DNA from: Hwanghaeella grinnelliae
GTDB lineage: Bacteria > Pseudomonadota > Alphaproteobacteria > UBA8366 > Aestuariispiraceae
Reading direction: 5' to 3'
Length of the DNA: 64,000 nt
Assembly: GCF_004005845.1 (NCBI RefSeq)
Contig: NZ_SADE01000001.1
Coordinates: forward strand, 62,001 to 126,000
Shown one piece after another: positions 36,033-45,377 of this stretch. The position numbers and the translations under genes are program-made. Below the pieces are notes generated by a model. It was not told the DNA's origin and ran no database searches. It saw nothing but the letters and a program-made list of their open reading frames with translations. Numbering within the stretch: position 1 is the stretch's first letter; each line of letters opens with the position of its first letter.

Positions 36033-38132
36033 TCAGGCCGGGCGTATCCAAATCCGATTGTCGTGATAGGCACAACCACCGTGTGGACCTGCAGGGTCCG
36101 AACCGGTCAGGAAGTTGATACCTTTGCCGTCCTCGAATGCTTGGTTCGGCCAAATGCTTTCGACGATGACGACGCCGTGTTGAACGCCGTCGAAAAGGTC
36201 CGCGTGAATGCGGACTTCCCCCCGATCATTGCCCAGTACGACTTTGTCGCCTTGCGCGATGCCCAAACGATTGGCGTCTTCCGGATGAATGAAAAGCTTC
36301 GGCTGTCCTTCTTTCTTCCGGGAGGTGTCGGTCTCCGTAAACGACGAGTTCAGATAGTTCCGCGCAGGCGCCGTGACCAACCGAAACGGCATTGCCTCAG
36401 TCGCTTCTTCGATGCTTTCCAAATGGTCCGGGAAGTCCGGCATGTTCGAGATGTCGCCACCAGGCGCAAAACGGTTATGCAAGGCGTGTGTCCAATCGGG
36501 ATGGAATCGGAACTTTTTGTCCGGCGTCTTGAACCCATCGACATAATGGCTTTCGTCAAAAGCGGGTTGCACGTCAATCCATCGCTCGCGTTCCAAGGTT
36601 TGCAAATCTGGCCAGCCGCTGTTGATCATCGTCCAATCGATGATTTCCCGCGGTGTCATGTCGAAGCCGCGATGCTCCGCGCCGACCCGTTTGGCCAATC
36701 CGTTGATGACGTCGTGATTGCTTCGGCATTGGCCGGGCGGATCGATTAGTTTCGGACCGAACATGATATGCTGATGCCCGCCGCCCTGATAAAAATCGTC
36801 ATGTTCCAGAAACATGGTGGCGGGCAGGACGATGTCCGCCATCTTGGCTGTTTGGGTCATGAATTGCTCATGTACGCACACGAACAGATCGTCGCGGGAA
36901 AATCCTTTGTGAACCTTCGTGGAATCCGCGGACACCATCATCGGATTTGTGTTCTGGGTCAGGATTGCAGTGACCGGCGGGCCGCCGAACAGCGCTTCCT
37001 TATCGCCCGTCAAAACTTCGCCGATGCGGGACATGTCCAGAACCCGGACACTTGGATCCAAGACGTCTGTGCCCTCGATCAGTGTCTTGTTCCAATGATA
37101 AATGCCACCGTTGTTGTGAAAGGCGCCGCCGCCCTTTAACGGCCATGCCCCAAGGACCGTCGCAATGGAGCACGCGGCGTGCATGTTCACGGAACCGTTC
37201 CGCTGGCGGGTAAAGCCATAACCTAACCGCAGGAATGATCGTTTGTTGTCGCCCAGCAGCTTAGCGAAGGATTCAATCTGTTCTACGGACAAGCCTGTGA
37301 TTTCGCTTGCCCATTCCGGCGTGCGCGATTGCAGATGCGCTTCCAATCCTTTCGGGTCGTCGGCATAGCGGTTCATATAGTCCCAATCCGCTTTCCCGTC
37401 CCGGAACAGGATATGCATCACCGCACAGGCCAGTGCGCCGTCCGTCCCCGGGCGCAGAACGATCCCCATATCCGCCTGTTTGATCGTCGGTGTTTCGTAG
37501 ACATCAATCACGACGATCTTCGCACCCCGTTCACGCCGGGCCTTCATGGCGTGGGTCATGACGTTGACTTGGGTGTGCACCGGGTTGGTGCCCCAGATCA
37601 CTACGACATCGGCCTCGGCCATTTCGCGCGGGTCGGGTCCGGCCAGAAGGCCGGTTCCGGCGACGATGCCCGGCCATGCCAGGACGGTGCATATGGATCC
37701 GTACATGCCTGAATACTTCTTCGCGTGCCGCAGGCGGTTGATGCCGTCCCGCATCAGCAATCCCATTGTTCCGGCGAAGTAATAGGGCCAGACAGCTTCC
37801 GGGCCGTGTTCCTTTTCGGCGGCCAGGAAAGCGTCCGCCGTGCGGTCCAGCGCCTCGTCCCAGGAAATCGGCACGAATTGGTCCGACCCTTTTGGGCCGG
37901 TCCGGCGCATGGGCTGGGTTAGGCGGTCCGGATGGTGAATACGCTCGGCATAGCGGGCGACTTTGGCGCAGATGACGCCGTCTGTATAACTGTTGTCCTT
38001 GGCGCCATAGAGCCGGCCGATACGGTCAGCAGAAAGTACCTCAACCTTTAACGCGCAGGTGCTGGGACAATCATGCGGGCAGGCGCTGTATCCGAACCGG
38101 ATGCCGTCCGAAGTTCCAACCTGTCCATCCAT
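36033..38132 (-). CDS. Molybdopterin oxidoreductase of unknown substrate
   Basis: A 699-residue DMSO-reductase-family enzyme with an N-terminal [4Fe-4S] motif: Cys18, Cys22, Cys26 (SACPHDCPSTC) and Cys55 (DGVICAK). Domains follow the family order to the C-terminal dinucleotide-binding domain (FIHPEDANRLGIAQGDKVVLGNDRGEV). There is no Tat signal and no Fe-S or membrane subunit gene nearby, so it is probably a single-chain cytoplasmic enzyme. It could be an oxidoreductase, hydroxylase or hydratase of the same superfamily. The neighbouring amidase and SDR suggest a catabolic pathway. Confidence 0.85.
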   Translation of the reverse strand: MDGQVGTSDGIRFGYSACPHDCPSTCALKVEVLSADRIGRLYGAKDNSYTDGVICAKVARYAERIHHPDRLTQPMRRTGPKGSDQFVPISWDEALDRTADAFLAAEKEHGPEAVWPYYFAGTMGLLMRDGINRLRHAKKYSGMYGSICTVLAWPGIVAGTGLLAGPDPREMAEADVVVIWGTNPVHTQVNVMTHAMKARRERGAKIVVIDVYETPTIKQADMGIVLRPGTDGALACAVMHILFRDGKADWDYMNRYADDPKGLEAHLQSRTPEWASEITGLSVEQIESFAKLLGDNKRSFLRLGYGFTRQRNGSVNMHAACSIATVLGAWPLKGGGAFHNNGGIYHWNKTLIEGTDVLDPSVRVLDMSRIGEVLTGDKEALFGGPPVTAILTQNTNPMMVSADSTKVHKGFSRDDLFVCVHEQFMTQTAKMADIVLPATMFLEHDDFYQGGGHQHIMFGPKLIDPPGQCRSNHDVINGLAKRVGAEHRGFDMTPREIIDWTMINSGWPDLQTLERERWIDVQPAFDESHYVDGFKTPDKKFRFHPDWTHALHNRFAPGGDISNMPDFPDHLESIEEATEAMPFRLVTAPARNYLNSSFTETDTSRKKEGQPKLFIHPEDANRLGIAQGDKVVLGNDRGEVRIHADLFDGVQHGVVIVESIWPNQAFEDGKGINFLTGSDPAGPHGGCAYHDNRIWIRPA

Positions 38133-38194
38133 CTCCTATCTCCCGGTTCCGACATTTTCTTTGCGTCGGGCTATTTCTTTATCAAACATGTTGC

Positions 38195-39721
38195 CTATCG
38201 GCTTGCCCGCTTCATCCGAACCAAGAAGACGAAGGGGATAACGCAAACACACGCCAAGCTAAACAGATAGAACGCGTTTACATAACCGACCATCACCGCT
38301 TGCCTGCCAACTTCCCCGCTTATTGCCGCCAATCCCTCGGTTGAGTCGAAGGACCATCGCCCGGCAACAAAGGGCATGCCCAGGCGTTCATTAAAAGGCG
38401 ATATTTGCTCGACCATTTCCGAATAATTCGTCTTACCCGTCCGTATGACGACCGCGAAACTGATCGAAATGAACACGCTGGAACCGAAGTTCCGCAGAAG
38501 ATGGAAGATCGCCATGCCTTCGGGCAGCAGTTTTGGGTCCATCGTGGAGAATGTGATCAATGTGACGGGCACCCAAATAAGCCCGACCCCAAATCCCTGC
38601 AGGCAGCTAGTCCAAGCAACGTCGAAGGTTGTGACATTGACATCAAAGTTGGCCATGGCAAACCCAGCCAAGCCCTGGATTAGAAAGCCGGTAATCAGGA
38701 TCGGGCGGGGATCCAGTTTGCTCAGATAGACCATCATGGCGAAGGCGACCAATGTGCCGATGCCGCGGGCGCCGAGAAGCCATCCAATGATTGAATCCGG
38801 ATAGTCCTGGACCGTCTGCAACAGGGGCGGCAACAAGGTCATCGGGGTGAAATTCAGCATGCCGAAGACAAAGACGATCAACAGGCCCAGAACGTAGTTT
38901 CGATCCTTCAGTATCGCTATATTCAGAAAAGCTGTTCCCGGCTTCGCAGTGAGCGTGTGGGCGACGAAAAAGTACAAGGCCAGGCAGGAAAGACCTGCGA
39001 TCGCGATAATCTCGGTGGAATTGAACCAATCGTTCCGTTCACCTCGGTCCAGCATCAGCTGCGCGGCGGCAACGGCAATAGAAAGGCTGATGAACCCGGT
39101 CCAATCCAGTTTGGTCGAAGGCCGGTCGCTGCGCGATTTAATCAAGGTGATGACGCCGGTAAAGGCGATGACCCCAAAGGGGATGATCATGAAAAAGACC
39201 CAGCGCCAGCTTAGCAGTTCGCTCAAATAGCCGCCGAGTGTCGGGGCTATGACCGGTCCCAGCACGACGCCGGTACCGTATATGGACGTCGCGAAACCGT
39301 GGTCTTTCTTTGGATAGGTTTCCAGAAGGATCGCTTGGCTCAACGGAACCAGCGGCGCGCCGAACGCTCCCTGTGCCGCGCGAAATAAAATAAGCGTTTC
39401 CAGATTCGGGGCGGCGCCGCACAGGAAGGAGGCGATTGTGAACCCACCGACGCCCCAGATCATTGTATTCCGGCGTCCGAACCGGCCGGTCAGCCACCCT
39501 GTCATGGGGGTAACGATAGCAGTGGCGACAATGTTGAAGGTCACCACCAGCGCAATCTGATCGGTCGTGGCGCTCAACGCCCCCTGCATTTGCGGCAAGG
39601 ACACGTTGGCGATGGTGACCGTCATCGCATAAAGCATGGTTACGAAGGTCAATGTCACGAGGACAAGGGCGCGGTTAGGCGCGGCTTCTTCCTGTGGCAT
39701 TGTTGAATCCGTTGCGGCCAT
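38195..39721 (-). CDS. DHA2-family MFS transporter (EmrB/QacA type)
   Basis: A 508-residue transporter with about 14 hydrophobic segments. Family features include the motif GWLTGRFGRRNTMIWG after TM2 and GTGVVLGPVIAPTLGGYLSE in TM5. It begins MAATDSTMPQ after a short spacer behind the amidase gene. EmrB-type proteins export drugs or small acids with protons. No EmrA-like partner is visible. Confidence 0.92.
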   Translation of the reverse strand: MAATDSTMPQEEAAPNRALVLVTLTFVTMLYAMTVTIANVSLPQMQGALSATTDQIALVVTFNIVATAIVTPMTGWLTGRFGRRNTMIWGVGGFTIASFLCGAAPNLETLILFRAAQGAFGAPLVPLSQAILLETYPKKDHGFATSIYGTGVVLGPVIAPTLGGYLSELLSWRWVFFMIIPFGVIAFTGVITLIKSRSDRPSTKLDWTGFISLSIAVAAAQLMLDRGERNDWFNSTEIIAIAGLSCLALYFFVAHTLTAKPGTAFLNIAILKDRNYVLGLLIVFVFGMLNFTPMTLLPPLLQTVQDYPDSIIGWLLGARGIGTLVAFAMMVYLSKLDPRPILITGFLIQGLAGFAMANFDVNVTTFDVAWTSCLQGFGVGLIWVPVTLITFSTMDPKLLPEGMAIFHLLRNFGSSVFISISFAVVIRTGKTNYSEMVEQISPFNERLGMPFVAGRWSFDSTEGLAAISGEVGRQAVMVGYVNAFYLFSLACVCVIPFVFLVRMKRASR

Positions 39722-39737
39722 GCTTGTACCCTTCGGC

Positions 39738-41081
39738 CTAACGTCCCTGCGCGAGTAAAGTTTCTACCGTTTTCGCGACGCGGAACAGTTTGGCGTCCCC
39801 GCCACGTTCCCCGGTCAGCATCAGACCGACCGGTGCATCGCCCGCCCTGTGGCACGGCAGGGAGATCGAACACCGATCCAGGAAATTCCAGAACGATGGG
39901 TTCCGCAGGCAGAGCAGGTTGAGTGGCCCATAGGCTTCATCATCATCCACCGCCGTGATTGCTGGCGGGACAATAGGGACTGTCGGGGTAATCACGGCGT
40001 CGAAAGGCACGGTGACCTTGTTCGCCGCTTGGATCAGCCGTTTGCGCTCCATCATTGTATCGATGTAGTCGGCGGCACCCTGTTCCGCCCCCTTAACGAT
40101 CCGACCGCCGACCCTGGGGTCGTAATCCGCCCCTTTGGCCGCCAGCAATTCCTTGTGCCAGGCATAGGCCTCCGCCGCGGCGAACCCGCCCTTGGCGTTT
40201 GCCGCCGGTATGTCGCCCAGTTCGACGAACGGGATTTCGACGACAGTCACGCCGGCATCGCGCAATTGCGCTACGGTGAGTTCGAACGCACGCGCCACCG
40301 TATCGTCCAACCCATCCAGAACAAGGGTCTGCGGGATGGCGAAGGTCAAGGATTTCGAATCGATCGCATCGGGTGTCGCCGCGCCGTTGCCGGAAAGAAT
40401 GCCGTCGACGATGCTGCAGCAATCGACCGACTGTCCCAGCGGGCCGGCGGAATCGAGGGAAAAGGAAAGTGGGAGGATGCCGTCCAATGGCACGCGATGG
40501 GCGGACGGTTTATAGCCTGTAATGCCGCAGAAGGCAGCGGGAATGCGGCACGATCCACCTGTATCCGTACCGAGTGTCACCGCGGCCATGCCGTCGGCGA
40601 CCGACACCGCTGATCCGGAAGACGACCCACCGGGTATGCGGCCGGTTTCGCGGTCCCATGGACTGCGCGGTGTCCCGTAATGCGGATTGAGGCCAAGGCC
40701 GGAATAGGCGAACTCCGTCATGTTCGTCCGACCCATGAACACAAAACCGGCTTGTCTGCAGCGGGCAATCGTCGGGCAATCCTCTGCCTCTGGCGCGGCA
40801 TCGCGCAGGACCTTCGATCCTGCCGCCGTCGTTTCGCCGCGCACGCCGTAAAGGTCCTTCACCGACATCGGAATGCCTGCATAGGCGGACACGGTGGTCC
40901 CTGCCTTACGCATGGCGTCGACCGCATCCGCCGTTGTTCGGGCGCTTTCGGTATGGACTGCAATGAATGCCCTGTTTCCTTCCGGGCTGGCTTCAATCGC
41001 GGCTAAGCACTCTTCAACCAGGGCGCGGCTTGTCGTCTTGCCGGTTGCCAGTTCCCTGGCCAAGTCCTGAAGCGGTTTCAT
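39738..41081 (-). CDS. Amidase signature family hydrolase, second copy
   Basis: A 447-residue amidase from the ATG at 41081 (GAGGATCG upstream); a longer in-frame opening to 41318 lacks support. The triad is intact: Lys75 in GIPMSVKDLYG, Ser153 in GGSSSGSA, Ser177 in GTDTGGSCRIPAA. It is shorter than and different from the amidase at 5436. It heads the minus-strand series and is followed 16 bp later by the exporter gene. Confidence 0.9.
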   Translation of the reverse strand: MKPLQDLARELATGKTTSRALVEECLAAIEASPEGNRAFIAVHTESARTTADAVDAMRKAGTTVSAYAGIPMSVKDLYGVRGETTAAGSKVLRDAAPEAEDCPTIARCRQAGFVFMGRTNMTEFAYSGLGLNPHYGTPRSPWDRETGRIPGGSSSGSAVSVADGMAAVTLGTDTGGSCRIPAAFCGITGYKPSAHRVPLDGILPLSFSLDSAGPLGQSVDCCSIVDGILSGNGAATPDAIDSKSLTFAIPQTLVLDGLDDTVARAFELTVAQLRDAGVTVVEIPFVELGDIPAANAKGGFAAAEAYAWHKELLAAKGADYDPRVGGRIVKGAEQGAADYIDTMMERKRLIQAANKVTVPFDAVITPTVPIVPPAITAVDDDEAYGPLNLLCLRNPSFWNFLDRCSISLPCHRAGDAPVGLMLTGERGGDAKLFRVAKTVETLLAQGR

Positions 41082-41675
41082 CGACGATCCTCGGCTATTG
41101 CTGCGGTTGATCGGTATTATGCGGATGCCCTTCCGTGCGGAAAGGAGAAACCGGTACGGATTTGCCCTTTGTGACTTGGGGGGCGCTGTTATCAGGGCGG
41201 CGCAGCCCGCATTTCCGTGCCGTATTGGGGATTGTGCTCCCTTGCGGAAAAAACGATGTGACGGCTGTTCCGACCGAATGCGCGTTGTCTTGGGCGGCGT
41301 GTCCGGCACGGGCTTCACCAGTGAGGGCCGGATAGGTGTGCCTGTATCGAACCAAGTGTGGTGGATATGGACAGTGCCTTAGAGCCGCAAAACGCGACGT
41401 CAACAGACGTGGACAAAGTCGGGTTGGCTGCCAAGTTGAGCGTTTAAGGAAAAAAAGCGTTATTAAAATCAGCGGGATGGCGGAAGTTTGTACGAGGCTC
41501 TCGCGTTCAATGCGATGCGCCAGGATGTTGTATGTCAACGCCAGATATTGAATTGTGACCGGCCGGTCACTTTTCCTGTCTTCGATTGAACTAATGCGAC
41601 TTGCGCGCGTATTGAGCGGTCATTACCGTCCCTTTTGAAGGAAACGCTTTTTCAATAATAAATAGGAGCGGCGAT
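41082..41675. other. Intergenic region, 594 bp, with one regulatory palindrome
   Basis: A divergent region between the amidase series (minus) and a small secreted protein (plus). Short open frames on both strands have no ribosome-binding sites or recognisable protein character. The only clear element is the 16-bp palindrome at 41555-41570. Confidence 0.5.
41555..41570. promoter_or_regulatory. Perfect 16-bp palindrome, TetR-type operator
   Basis: GTGACCGGCCGGTCAC, a perfect inverted repeat. TGACCGGCCGGTCA is a typical TetR-family site. It lies 105 bp upstream of the small secreted protein. No TetR gene is in the window. Confidence 0.6.
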
Positions 41676-41987
41676 ATGCGCGCCGTCATTCTTTGTATCG
41701 CGGGTTTGTTCTTCACCTTGCCAGCAAATGCCGGATCACTTGTGCCGGATAACACAGGCTATACTCAAAAAAATGAGGCGAAAGACCTCCAACTGCCTAC
41801 GTTTTCAGACGGGTCGCAGGCCGATGCTTTGAGTTTTAACTCGATTGGGCAGGCCGGATCGGTGGAAATCTTCGATCTAGGTGGTAAATCCGCTAAGACG
41901 TCCGGTGGGGACTTGTTCCAAGGCTTGGAACAAAAGTTTGGTGGGGAAACGTCGATCCTTGGCGGCAAGACAAGCCAAACCGAGTAG
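41676..41987 (+). CDS. Small secreted hypothetical protein
   Basis: A 103-residue protein with a strong AGGAG before its ATG and a signal peptide (MRAVILCIAGLFFTLPANA). The mature ~84 residues are polar, Gly/Ser-rich and without Cys, with repeating LGGK/FGG-like elements near the end (FDLGGKSAKTSGGDLF, LGGKTSQTE). No family is recognised. A TetR-type palindrome lies upstream. Confidence 0.65.
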   Translation: MRAVILCIAGLFFTLPANAGSLVPDNTGYTQKNEAKDLQLPTFSDGSQADALSFNSIGQAGSVEIFDLGGKSAKTSGGDLFQGLEQKFGGETSILGGKTSQTE

Positions 41988-42077
41988 CACCGTAAAGGCG
42001 TAGAGAGTTGTTGGATGACATCCGGCATGTAGGCCGGACGTCACCCTTTTCAGACGCGCTGCTTTTATTGCAGGTCT

Positions 42078-43607
42078 TCACATCACAGCGCCGATTTGCC
42101 AGGGGATGAATTCGTCGTCGCCGAAGCCGAGCGACTCGGATTTGGTCTGACTGCCGGAAGCCACTTCCAGGATACGGTTGAATATCTGCTCCCCCATCTC
42201 CGCGATGGTCGCGTCGCCATCCGTCACCTGACCGCAGTTGATGTCCATATCTTCGTCCATCCGTCGATACATGGCCGTATTGGTGGCAAGTTTCAGGCTG
42301 GGAGACGGTTTGCAGCCATAGACGGATCCGCGGCCGGTCGTGAAGCAGACGACATTCGCGCCGGAAGCGACCTGACCGGTGATGGAGCAGGGGTCGTAAC
42401 CCGGACTGTCCATGAAGACGAAACCCTTTTCCCGAACAGGCTCTGCATATTTGTAGACGTCGGTCAGATTGGTTGTGCCGCCTTTTGCCGCTGCGCCCAG
42501 GGATTTTTCCAGAATGGTGGTCAGGCCGCCTTTTTTGTTGCCCGGGGATGGATTGTTGTCCATCGATCCACTGTTGATCCGGGTGTATTCCTCCCACCAC
42601 TCGATACGGTCGACCAGCTTCTGTCCCACAGCTTCATTGACGGCGCGCCGAGTTAGCAGGTGCTCAGCACCGTAAATTTCCGGCGTTTCACTCAAGATGG
42701 CGGTGCCGCCATGCCGGACCAAAAGGTCCGCTGCTGCGCCGAGCGACGGATTGGCGGTGATCCCGGAATATGCATCGGACCCACCGCATTGCAGAGCAAG
42801 CGTCAGGTGACTTGCCGAGACGGTCTGTCGCGAATAAGCATTCGCGGCCGGCAGCATTTCCCGGATCATATCCACACCGCGGGCGACGGTTTTCCGGGTG
42901 CCGCCCGTATCCTGAATGGTCATGGTCTGGAACGTCGGGCCCGGCGTGATGTTGTAAGCGTCCAGAAGGAAGTCGATTTGATTGACCTCGCAGCCGAGTC
43001 CCACCATCAGAATACCGGCGAAGTTCGGATGCTGGGCGAAGCCCCATAGGACCCGCTGCAGGTTGGCATATCCCTCGCCGGAATTTGCCATGCCGCAACC
43101 CGTCGAATGGACGAAGGACACGACACCATCGATGTTCGGGTAGTTCGCCAATTCGTCCTTTGGAAAGGACTCGGCGATATAACGGGCAACCGTTGCGGAG
43201 CAATTCACGCTGGTAAGAATGCCGATATAGTTTCGCGTGCCGACCGAACCGTTCGGCCGCACGAATCCCTGGAAATTCGCAACAGCGTCACCGGTGAAAT
43301 ATTGCGTGGGGCGCATGTCTTCGCAAAAAGCGTAGTCGCGCGCGAAGCTACGGAATTCTGCGTTGTCGGTGTGCACATGCTCGCCGGCCGCAATGTCGCG
43401 CGTCGCGAAGGCGATGATTTGGTTGTATTTGCGGATCGCCTCGTCTTTCGCGATGGGCCGGGTGGCTACTTTATGACCGGCCGGGATATGTGCCGCGGTT
43501 GTCACGGCTTCGTTCGATATCTCGGTTTCTGGAAGGATATCCGCGCGCGCGACGACGACGTTGTCGACCTCGCTGAGGCGAATGGTCAATTGTTCCTTTC
43601 CGGCCAT
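42078..43607 (-). CDS. UxaA-family (altronate/galactarate-type) dehydratase
   Basis: A 509-residue enzyme with the N-terminal SAF domain (residues ~10-100) fused to the large UxaA/GarD catalytic part. Signatures include GYVRPNGSVGTRNY-like FQGFVRPNGSVGTRNYIGIL, HSTGCGM, GLGCEVNQ, LQCGGSDAYSGITANP and DSPGYDPCSITGQVASGA. Members dehydrate sugar acids such as altronate or galactarate to 2-keto-3-deoxy acids using iron. It is transcribed away from an SDR-FAH-hydrolase operon, from a shared divergent promoter. Confidence 0.9.
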   Translation of the reverse strand: MAGKEQLTIRLSEVDNVVVARADILPETEISNEAVTTAAHIPAGHKVATRPIAKDEAIRKYNQIIAFATRDIAAGEHVHTDNAEFRSFARDYAFCEDMRPTQYFTGDAVANFQGFVRPNGSVGTRNYIGILTSVNCSATVARYIAESFPKDELANYPNIDGVVSFVHSTGCGMANSGEGYANLQRVLWGFAQHPNFAGILMVGLGCEVNQIDFLLDAYNITPGPTFQTMTIQDTGGTRKTVARGVDMIREMLPAANAYSRQTVSASHLTLALQCGGSDAYSGITANPSLGAAADLLVRHGGTAILSETPEIYGAEHLLTRRAVNEAVGQKLVDRIEWWEEYTRINSGSMDNNPSPGNKKGGLTTILEKSLGAAAKGGTTNLTDVYKYAEPVREKGFVFMDSPGYDPCSITGQVASGANVVCFTTGRGSVYGCKPSPSLKLATNTAMYRRMDEDMDINCGQVTDGDATIAEMGEQIFNRILEVASGSQTKSESLGFGDDEFIPWQIGAVM

Positions 43608-43638
43608 AATCTTTCTCCCTGAGAAGGCGTGAGCGTGC

Positions 43639-43667
43639 TTGGCGCACAGTTGTCTGACAACTATAGT
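43639..43667 (+). promoter_or_regulatory. Sigma-70-like promoter for the SDR-FAH-mvaA operon
   Basis: TTGGCG, a 17-bp spacer, TATAGT. The spacer contains the palindrome at 43648-43662, so a bound repressor would block it. Confidence 0.65.
43648..43662. promoter_or_regulatory. Palindromic operator AGTTGTC-T-GACAACT (GntR-like)
   Basis: A perfect 15-bp inverted repeat with 7-bp arms. TTGTCTGACAA is a common core of GntR-family sites at sugar-acid genes. It lies between divergent promoters. No GntR gene is in the window. Confidence 0.65.
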
Positions 43668-43691
43668 AGCCCCCGCTCACCCCTCGAACAA
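43663..43691 (-). promoter_or_regulatory. Sigma-70-like promoter for the UxaA-family gene
   Basis: Minus-strand TTGTTC (43686-43691), 17-bp spacer, TACTAT (43663-43668). Its -10 overlaps the -10 of the opposite promoter, and the operator lies at the start of its transcript. Confidence 0.55.
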
Positions 43692-43732
43692 TCACATCCA
43701 AAGGAGGGGGACTTGTGACATAGGGGAGGAAT

Positions 43733-44470
43733 ATGGCCGGACGTCTTGCTGGAAAAAAATGCCTTATCACGGCGGCGGCGAATGGCATTGGCCGCGCCTC
43801 CGCGGAACTTTTCGCGGCGGAAGGTGGTCAGGTTATCGCCACTGACCTGAATGAACAGTCGCTCGCGGCACTGGCGGGTACGCCGAATATCGAAACCCGG
43901 GTTCTGGACGTTCTGAACGCAGATGCCATTTCGGCAATTGCGGAGGATCTGGGCGCAGTCGATGTGCTGTTCAATTGCGCAGGGTATGTCCATATGGGCG
44001 GAATTTTCGACTGCGACGACAAGGACTGGGATTTTTCCTTCGACCTGAATGTCAAAGCCATGTTCCACATGTGTAAAGCCTTCCTGCCGAAAATGGTCGA
44101 AGCGGGCGGTGGCAGCATCGTCAATATGTGCTCGGTCGCGGGTGCGGTGACAGGTGCGCCGAACCGTTTGGCGTACGGCGCCAGCAAGGGCGCCGTGCTG
44201 GGTTTGACCCGATCGCTCGCCGCGGATTTTGTGACGCAGGGCATTCGCGTTAACGCGATTTGTCCCGGCACGGTGGAAACGCCCAGTCTGCATGACCGGA
44301 TCGAGCAATCGGGTGGTGAAACGGCGCGCCAAGCCTTCATCGCGCGTCAGCCCATGGGCCGGCTCGGTACAGCCGAAGAAATTGCGAACCTGGCGCTGTA
44401 TCTGGCGTCGGACGAGTCGTCTTACACGACGGGTCAGCCATACATCGTCGACGGTGGTTGGTGCATCTAA
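43733..44470 (+). CDS. SDR, resembling 2-keto-3-deoxy-L-fuconate dehydrogenase
   Basis: A 245-residue SDR. The coenzyme site is TAAANGIGRASAELFAAEGG with an Asp (ATDLNE), favouring NAD. Catalytic residues are Ser in NMCSVAGAV and YGASKG. It resembles the BDH2/2-keto-3-deoxy-L-fuconate dehydrogenase branch (DVLFNCAGYVHMGGI, IRVNAICPGTVETPSL). In the known L-fucose acid pathway this step precedes an FAH-family hydrolase, and such a gene follows 43 bp downstream. Confidence 0.85.
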   Translation: MAGRLAGKKCLITAAANGIGRASAELFAAEGGQVIATDLNEQSLAALAGTPNIETRVLDVLNADAISAIAEDLGAVDVLFNCAGYVHMGGIFDCDDKDWDFSFDLNVKAMFHMCKAFLPKMVEAGGGSIVNMCSVAGAVTGAPNRLAYGASKGAVLGLTRSLAADFVTQGIRVNAICPGTVETPSLHDRIEQSGGETARQAFIARQPMGRLGTAEEIANLALYLASDESSYTTGQPYIVDGGWCI

Positions 44471-44513
44471 GCACCGGGCACTCGAACATCACGTGCAAAT
44501 TTAGGAGAAGAAA

Positions 44514-45362
44514 ATGAAGCTGTTGCGCTTTGGGGAGGCCGGTTCCGAGAAGCCGGGCATGTTGGATGCGGATGGCAATATCCGTGATTTGTCGGGCGTA
44601 GTCGCCGATATCGACGGGGCGCTGTTCTCCGGCCCCGACATGGACAAGCTTCGGGCGATGGATCCCACCAGCCTGCCGCTTGTTGAGGGTAATCCGCGCA
44701 TCGGGCCTTGTGTCGCGAATGTGCCGAAGTTCATTTGCGTCGGCCTCAATTATACCGACCATGCCGCGGAAACCGGGCAGCCGATGCCCTCGCACCCGCT
44801 TATTTTCGCCAAGGCGACCAGCGCGATCGTCGGTCCGGACGATGATGTCGTCATTCCGCGCGGTTCCGAAAAATCCGATTGGGAAGTTGAATTGGCCATC
44901 GTGATCGGCAAGAAAGCGTCCTATGTGTCGGAAGAGGAGGCGCTGGATTGCATTGCCGGGTATTGCATTGCGAACGACGTTTCCGAGCGGAGTTATCAAT
45001 TCGACTATGCCGGCCAATGGACCAAAGGGAAGAGCTGCGACACCTTCGGGCCGATCGGGCCGTGGCTGGTGACGCCGGATGAAGTGGCCGACCCGCACGA
45101 CCTGAAAATGTATTGCGCGATCAACGGTCACCGCTATCAGGACGGCAGCACGAACACGATGTTCTTCAAGGTTGCCCATCAGATCAGCCATATCAGTGAA
45201 TTCATGACGCTTATGCCGGGTGACATCATCTCCACCGGCACACCCCCGGGCGTGGGCGCCGGACAAAACCCGCAGGTGTTCCTAAAGCCGGGTGACGTCA
45301 TGGAATTGGGCATCGAAGGTCTCGGCACGCAGCGTCAAACCTGCGTCGCCTGGTCTCGTTAA
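44514..45362 (+). CDS. Fumarylacetoacetate hydrolase-family protein (acylpyruvate/diketo acid hydrolase)
   Basis: A 282-residue FAH-family enzyme preceded by AGGAGAAGAAA. The metal site is seen as the ExE in DWEVELAIVIGK; FICVGLNYTDHAAE holds a conserved Asp-His pair, and GDIISTGTPPGVG is the usual C-terminal motif. The close relative group includes 2,4-diketo-3-deoxy-L-fuconate hydrolase and ureidoglycolate lyase. With the SDR upstream the first is the better fit: it would cleave a diketo acid to pyruvate plus a second acid. Confidence 0.85.
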   Translation: MKLLRFGEAGSEKPGMLDADGNIRDLSGVVADIDGALFSGPDMDKLRAMDPTSLPLVEGNPRIGPCVANVPKFICVGLNYTDHAAETGQPMPSHPLIFAKATSAIVGPDDDVVIPRGSEKSDWEVELAIVIGKKASYVSEEEALDCIAGYCIANDVSERSYQFDYAGQWTKGKSCDTFGPIGPWLVTPDEVADPHDLKMYCAINGHRYQDGSTNTMFFKVAHQISHISEFMTLMPGDIISTGTPPGVGAGQNPQVFLKPGDVMELGIEGLGTQRQTCVAWSR

Positions 45363-45377
45363 AGGCCGGGGGAAATC

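Noticed and set aside
41098-41551. Short open frames in the 594-bp intergenic region
   Set aside because: No ribosome-binding sites, no coherent composition, and overlapping frames on both strands.
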